From Clostridiales bacterium UBA6114 (GTDB lineage Bacteria > Bacillota > Clostridia > Oscillospirales > Butyricicoccaceae): 64,000 bases of DNA. Below, piece after piece: positions 60,364 through 64,000 of this stretch. Position numbers and translations under genes: made by a program. The notes beneath the pieces are model-generated. The model was not told where the DNA came from, ran no database searches, and worked only from the letters and a program-made list of their open reading frames with translations. The stretch spans positions 62,001 through 126,000 of the forward strand of contig DIWE01000011.1 of the NCBI GenBank assembly GCA_002423435.1, read 5' to 3'. Every line of letters begins with the position of its first letter. The stretch's first letter is position 1.

Positions 60364-61544
60364 TTGTTCACCTTCTCCGAGAGTTTTCTTATAAGCGCGG
60401 GAATGATTTCGTAAAGATCGCCCACGATCCCGTAATGCGCGATTTTGAAGATGGGGGCGTTTTTATCCTTGTTGATGGCGATGATGCATTCCGCCGTCTT
60501 CATGCAGGCGGTGAACTGGACGGCGCCCGATATGCCGCAGGTTATGATCAGCTTCGGCTTGACCGTTCTGCCGGAAAGCCCGATCTGCCGCGTATAGGGC
60601 AAAAAGCCGGCCTCGACAAGCGGCCTTGTGCCCGCCACCTGCCCGCCCAGAAGCTCCGCAAGGCGGCCGAGCATAGAAAGGTCCTTTTCGCTCTTTAAGC
60701 CCCTGCCTCCGGCGACCAGCACGTCGGCGTCGGATATGTTAGCCTGCGCTTGTTTTTTGATGCAGTCAAGAACAGTCAGGCGGGAGGGAGATATTTCCGC
60801 GCGGTGGAGCTCGACGATACCGCCGCTTCCCGGCAGCGGCTTTGCGGCGTCCATGACCTTGTAGCGCACGGTCGCAAACTGGGGCCGCGTATAGGGGGTT
60901 ATGATCCTCGCCATGATGTTGCCGCCGAACGCGGGGCGGATCTGGACAAGGTCGGTGTTTTCCCTGACATCGAGCACGGTGCAGTCGGCCGTAAGCCCCG
61001 TCTTAAAACGGGTCGAGAGGCGCGGGGCGAGGGAACGCCCGACCGCGGTCGCCCCGACGAGGACAATGGAGGGCCTGAGCTTTGCGATGCAGTCGTAAAA
61101 GGCGTCCGCGTACGGCTGCGCGGAAAAATAGCGGTAGGCGGGGTCGTCGTACACAAATATCCTGTTTAAGCCGTAGCCCTTTAAGGCTTCGGCGCTTTTT
61201 GCGGCTCCCTCGCCTATGTATACGCAGTGGACGCGCTGGGAAAGCTTCGCGGCAAGCTTAAGCGCCTTGCCGATCAGTTCGAAGGTGACCGGATGGATCG
61301 CGCCGCCGTTTGCCTCGACGAAGACCAAAATGTCCTTCCAGCCGTCCCGGTCCGCCTTCTTTCTGCCGTTCTCCTCCCGAATCATGGCCTGCGCCGGACA
61401 CTGCTTTAGGCACAGCCCGCACAGCTTGCAGCCCGCGTTTATTTGAATTTCACCGTCGGCCAGGGAGAGTGCGTCGAAGGGACATTCGCGGATGCATTCC
61501 ATGCACAGATTGCATTTCGCATGATCGATACGGATCGTCGCCAA
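60360..61544 (-). CDS. Electron-transfer flavoprotein alpha subunit with N-terminal ferredoxin domain
   Basis: 394 residues, TTG start after GGGGGGATT. Residues 1-~60 hold two [4Fe-4S] motifs (CNLCMECIRECP and CKLCGLCLKQCP). EtfA follows, with the FAD-binding C-terminal domain (GRGLKSEKDLSML, RPLVEAGFLPYTRQIGLSG, ITCGISGAVQF). The ferredoxin fusion matches LctC of A. woodii and implies ferredoxin as a redox partner. Confidence 0.94.
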   Translation of the reverse strand: MATIRIDHAKCNLCMECIRECPFDALSLADGEIQINAGCKLCGLCLKQCPAQAMIREENGRKKADRDGWKDILVFVEANGGAIHPVTFELIGKALKLAAKLSQRVHCVYIGEGAAKSAEALKGYGLNRIFVYDDPAYRYFSAQPYADAFYDCIAKLRPSIVLVGATAVGRSLAPRLSTRFKTGLTADCTVLDVRENTDLVQIRPAFGGNIMARIITPYTRPQFATVRYKVMDAAKPLPGSGGIVELHRAEISPSRLTVLDCIKKQAQANISDADVLVAGGRGLKSEKDLSMLGRLAELLGGQVAGTRPLVEAGFLPYTRQIGLSGRTVKPKLIITCGISGAVQFTACMKTAECIIAINKDKNAPIFKIAHYGIVGDLYEIIPALIRKLSEKVNK

Positions 61545-61555
61545 AGAAATCCCCC

Positions 61556-62344
61556 CTATATGAATTTGCGGCTTATAAGCACAGCCGCGACCTGGTCTGC
61601 AAGGTCTTCCGGGCTGCCTTCGAGCATAAGCTTTTCGGCGTTTTCCTCCGGCGGAAATACCTTCTCGACTCTGGTAGGGGAGCCGTCGGAGCCATACCGC
61701 CCGGGGTCCTTGTCCTGAAAGTCCAAGAGGCTTAAAACCTTGACCGGGTGCTCCGAAAATTTGAGCTTTCTCAGATAGGACGGCAGCCTCGGCGTGGCCG
61801 GGTCCTTTTCAACGGTGATCAGGCAGGGGCAGTCGAGCCGGATGCGTAGGATGCTGTCGGTCAGGTCCTGCTCTAAAATCAGGCCGCGGCTTTCGACATC
61901 TATGACCTTTGTAATCCACGCGGCATGGGGCAGGTGAAGCTGCTCCGCGAGTGCCGGGCCTACCTGAGCGGTGTCTCCGTCGGTGGTCTGCTTTCCGCAG
62001 ACGATGAGGTCGAACCCGCCGATGATGCGGACGGCCTGGGAAAGGGCGTAAGAGGTCGCGAGCACGTCGGAGGCGGCAAAGTGCCGGTCGGAGACGAGAT
62101 ATCCGTCGTCCGCGCCGAGCATCAACGCCTCCCGGACCGCCTGTTTTGCCTGCGGCGGCCCCATCGACAAAACGGTTACCGTGCCGCCCGTTTTTTCCCT
62201 GATCCGGAAGGCGGCTTCGAGCGCATAGAGGTCGCAGACGTTGATTTTGCTTTCCACGCCCTCGCGTTTTAACGACCCGGTCTTTTCGTCGATCTCCACG
62301 TTTGTCGTATCCGGCACCTGTTTTAAGCATACGATGATATTCAA
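61556..62344 (-). CDS. Electron-transfer flavoprotein beta subunit
   Basis: 262 residues, TTG start. EtfB pattern: IIVCLKQVPDTTNVEID, NVCDLYALEAAFRI, GTVTVLSMGPPQA, GADDGYLVSDRHFAASD, and CGKQTTDGDTAQVGPALAEQL. In bifurcating ETFs this subunit binds NAD(H). First gene of the LctBCD-like operon. Confidence 0.94.
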   Translation of the reverse strand: MNIIVCLKQVPDTTNVEIDEKTGSLKREGVESKINVCDLYALEAAFRIREKTGGTVTVLSMGPPQAKQAVREALMLGADDGYLVSDRHFAASDVLATSYALSQAVRIIGGFDLIVCGKQTTDGDTAQVGPALAEQLHLPHAAWITKVIDVESRGLILEQDLTDSILRIRLDCPCLITVEKDPATPRLPSYLRKLKFSEHPVKVLSLLDFQDKDPGRYGSDGSPTRVEKVFPPEENAEKLMLEGSPEDLADQVAAVLISRKFI

Positions 62345-62471
62345 ATCCGATTCATCCCCTATACATCGGTTTTTCCTATTTTATCATCTTTTTGATGCTT
62401 TGGCAGGCTGCTTTTTTGTTCTTCGGGGCGTTTTTCATAAAATAATGCGGGTATCGGGGCAAATGACCTTA

Positions 62472-62545
62472 TAAAAAAGACCTCGCGTTGCACCTGAAAA
62501 GGACGAGCCGGACGGCGAAATCCTTTCAAATGAAATGGAGGTCTT
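62472..62545 (-). terminator. Terminator after the isocitrate dehydrogenase-like gene
   Basis: Minus strand: AAGACCTC (62538-62545) pairs with GAGGTCTT (62477-62484), followed by TTTTAT. A nested TGAAAGGA / TCCTTTTCA stem lies inside. It could be an attenuator for the EtfB operon as well as the end of the upstream gene. Confidence 0.6.
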
Positions 62546-62564
62546 AACATAAAATGCGGTGAAA

Positions 62565-63734
62565 TCAGCCGGCAATGGCTGTCGTTTCCAGCTTTTCCAG
62601 AAGATAATCGGTAAACTGCTCGGCGGAGGCGTCCTGCGGGAGGGTGGTCACGACCACCCTTCTTTCGCTTACGGTGCAGATGTCGAGCGCTTGGTCGAGC
62701 CTTTTTTTTCGGTCGGGGTATCCGATGTGGCTGAGCATCATGCCGACCGCGCGGATCAGGCTGCAGGGATCGGCGTAGTCTCCGCGGTTGTGCTCGATCA
62801 GATAGGGGGCGGTGCCGTGGATGGCCTCGAACAGGGCGTACCGGTTGCCGATATTTGAGCTGGAGGCGGTGCCGAGCCCGCCCTGGTGTTCGGCCGCGAT
62901 ATCGGTGACGATGTCCCCGTACAGGTTGGGAAGCACGAACACCTCGAGCCCCTCATTGAACTCGGGATCGAGCATCTTTGCGCACATCGCGTCGACGAGG
63001 CGCTCCTGTACGTCGATTTCGGGGTAATCCCTTCCAACCTCGCGAACGCATTTGGTGAAGTTACCGTCCACGAGCTTGACGATATTGGACTTTGTGACGA
63101 CGGTCACGTTCTTTTTCCCATTCTTTCTGGCAAAGTCGAACGCGGCGCGGGCGATCCGTTCGGTGCCCTGCTTTGTCTGGACCTTGAAATCGATGGCGAG
63201 GTCGTCGCTTACCTGGATTCCGTTTCCACCCCAGATGTATTCCCCTTCGATATTTTCACGGAAAAAGGTCCAGTCGATGTTCCTCTCCGGAATTTTGATG
63301 GGGCGGACCGCGGCAAACAGCTCGAGATTTCTTCTGAGCAGCGTGTTGGCGCTGACCAGATTGGGCCATGGATCGGATGCGCGCGGGGTCACCATCGGCC
63401 CTTTAAGCAGAACGTGGCATTTCCTGATTTCCTCAAGTGCGTCCGCCGGAAGGCTTTCACCCCTGGCCGCGCGGTTTTCGATGGTCATCCCGTCGATCAT
63501 GCGCAAAACGACTCTGCCGCAGGCGATCTCGTCCTTCATCAGGGCATGAAGCACGCGCAGCGCCTGCTTCATCACGATCGGTCCGATGCCGTCCCCCGGC
63601 ATAATGCCGATGATGATCCGGTCAAGCGCCTCGAAGTCGGCGACCTCCCGGTCCGCCTTCATCCTCTCAATCCGCTGGAACTCGGATTTTATGAGCTTCG
63701 ACAGTTTTTCCTGGGCGGCGATAATCTGGTCCAT
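62565..63734 (-). CDS. Isocitrate/isopropylmalate dehydrogenase family protein
   Basis: 389 residues, ATG after GGAGGTG. Motifs: IIGIMPGDGIGPIVM, RRNLELFAAVRPIK (substrate Arg residues), FRENIEGEYIWGG, TVVTKSNIVKLVDG, LPNLYGDIVTDIAAEHQGGLG. NAD-dependent oxidative decarboxylation of a 2-hydroxyacid with a vicinal carboxyl. The N-terminal ~30 residues are extra. Isocitrate, isopropylmalate, tartrate or homoisocitrate are all possible. Confidence 0.9.
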   Translation of the reverse strand: MDQIIAAQEKLSKLIKSEFQRIERMKADREVADFEALDRIIIGIMPGDGIGPIVMKQALRVLHALMKDEIACGRVVLRMIDGMTIENRAARGESLPADALEEIRKCHVLLKGPMVTPRASDPWPNLVSANTLLRRNLELFAAVRPIKIPERNIDWTFFRENIEGEYIWGGNGIQVSDDLAIDFKVQTKQGTERIARAAFDFARKNGKKNVTVVTKSNIVKLVDGNFTKCVREVGRDYPEIDVQERLVDAMCAKMLDPEFNEGLEVFVLPNLYGDIVTDIAAEHQGGLGTASSSNIGNRYALFEAIHGTAPYLIEHNRGDYADPCSLIRAVGMMLSHIGYPDRKKRLDQALDICTVSERRVVVTTLPQDASAEQFTDYLLEKLETTAIAG

Positions 63735-63782
63735 GATACACCTCCGTTATTAAGTTTAATGTCCGCGGGAAAACACTTTGCC

Positions 63783-64000
63783 TTATTTTTGGGATTCGAT
63801 TTGGCACCGGATCAGTTCGGCGCACCGCACCGTATTGAAAATACCGCAAACGCACGGCTTTGCAAGCAAAAGAGCCGCGTCCTCCGGCGTCAGTTTGGAA
63901 AGCCTGACCCTATCACAGACAGATTCGACAAGATGATTCCCGATCAGGGAATGGCCGCACATCGTTGTGATTTTCAGGGTCTCGTCTTTCGGCAGCAGTG
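63783..64000 (-). CDS. Unknown protein, C-terminal part, truncated by the window edge
   Basis: 72 residues of an open minus-strand frame ending at TAA 63783-63785. Visible patterns are TMCGHSLIGNHLVESV, LTPEDAALLLAKP and CVCGIFNTVRCAELI. The spaced cysteines (MCGH and PCVCG) suggest metal or iron-sulfur binding. An in-frame ATG exists at the MCGH motif, but the frame continues to the edge, so it is probably longer. Family not recognised. Confidence 0.6.
   Translation of the reverse strand, partial: LLPKDETLKITTMCGHSLIGNHLVESVCDRVRLSKLTPEDAALLLAKPCVCGIFNTVRCAELIRCQIESQK

Overview
The window looks like a 64-kb piece of a GC-rich anaerobic Firmicute, probably a clostridium of the Eubacteriales/Oscillospirales type. 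The reasons are AGGAGG-type ribosome binding sites, frequent TTG/GTG starts, GlpP antiterminator plus GlpK, ferredoxin-dependent enzymes (an LctBCD-like 2-hydroxyacid dehydrogenase/EtfAB, MinD-ferredoxin ATPases), and no respiratory genes. No rRNA, tRNA, phage, transposase or CRISPR array was seen.

Layout. 1-4.8 kb: end of an SDR dehydrogenase, then a GlpA-like/GlpB-like/DUF1667 flavoprotein operon and a DeoR regulator. 5-7.6 kb: BlaI/M56 (BlaR1-like) sensor-repressor pair with tandem operators. 7.75-12.8 kb: type III restriction-modification (mod, res). 13-19.6 kb: a metal-cluster locus resembling the orange-protein (ORP) loci of Desulfovibrio, with a DUF5320 protein, a DUF134 regulator, three NifX-type proteins (one fused to a flavin reductase domain), an Mrp/NBP35 ATPase, two MinD-ferredoxin ATPases and an ArsD-like protein. 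19.6-34.4 kb: a hydroxyacid/sugar-acid catabolic region with two mandelate racemase-family dehydratases, a MOFRL glycerate kinase, an enolase-like protein, a LysR regulator, a TctCBA transporter, two LarA-family nickel-pincer isomerase homologues and a LeuCD-type hydro-lyase. 34.4-41.3 kb (minus strand): glpK, malic enzyme, an Ldh2-type dehydrogenase, glpP, dhaL, dhaK and an XRE regulator. 41.8-58.9 kb: iron alcohol dehydrogenase, a second dhaKL pair, enoyl-CoA hydratase, amidohydrolase, CoA-transferase AB, TRAP transporter, thiolase, ADP-forming acyl-CoA synthetase, SucCD and an AspT-type exchanger. 59-64 kb (minus strand): an isocitrate/isopropylmalate dehydrogenase homologue, the LctBCD-like complex and a partial unknown gene.

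Reading the genes together, the cell imports carboxylates through TctCBA and TRAP systems. It epimerises (LarA), dehydrates (enolase superfamily, LeuCD) or oxidises (Ldh2, LctD-like) hydroxyacids, activates acids with CoA (CoA-transferase, acyl-CoA synthetase, SucCD), cleaves the acyl-CoAs by thiolysis, and phosphorylates C3 or ketose intermediates (GlpK, DhaKL, glycerate kinase). The actual substrates cannot be read from sequence.

The most unusual signals are non-coding. A family of structured leader elements lies directly in front of the enolase-like gene, both LarA homologues, the LeuC homologue and CoA-transferase A. The fullest copies combine a short hairpin, a core with compensatory base changes (GCGU...CACAUGC), and a long hairpin that would bury the Shine-Dalgarno sequence. 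Two smaller regulatory circuits are also visible: a LysR promoter architecture shared at 19.65 and 26.37 kb, and three near-identical promoters with TATGnnCATA palindromes in the DUF134/NifX locus.
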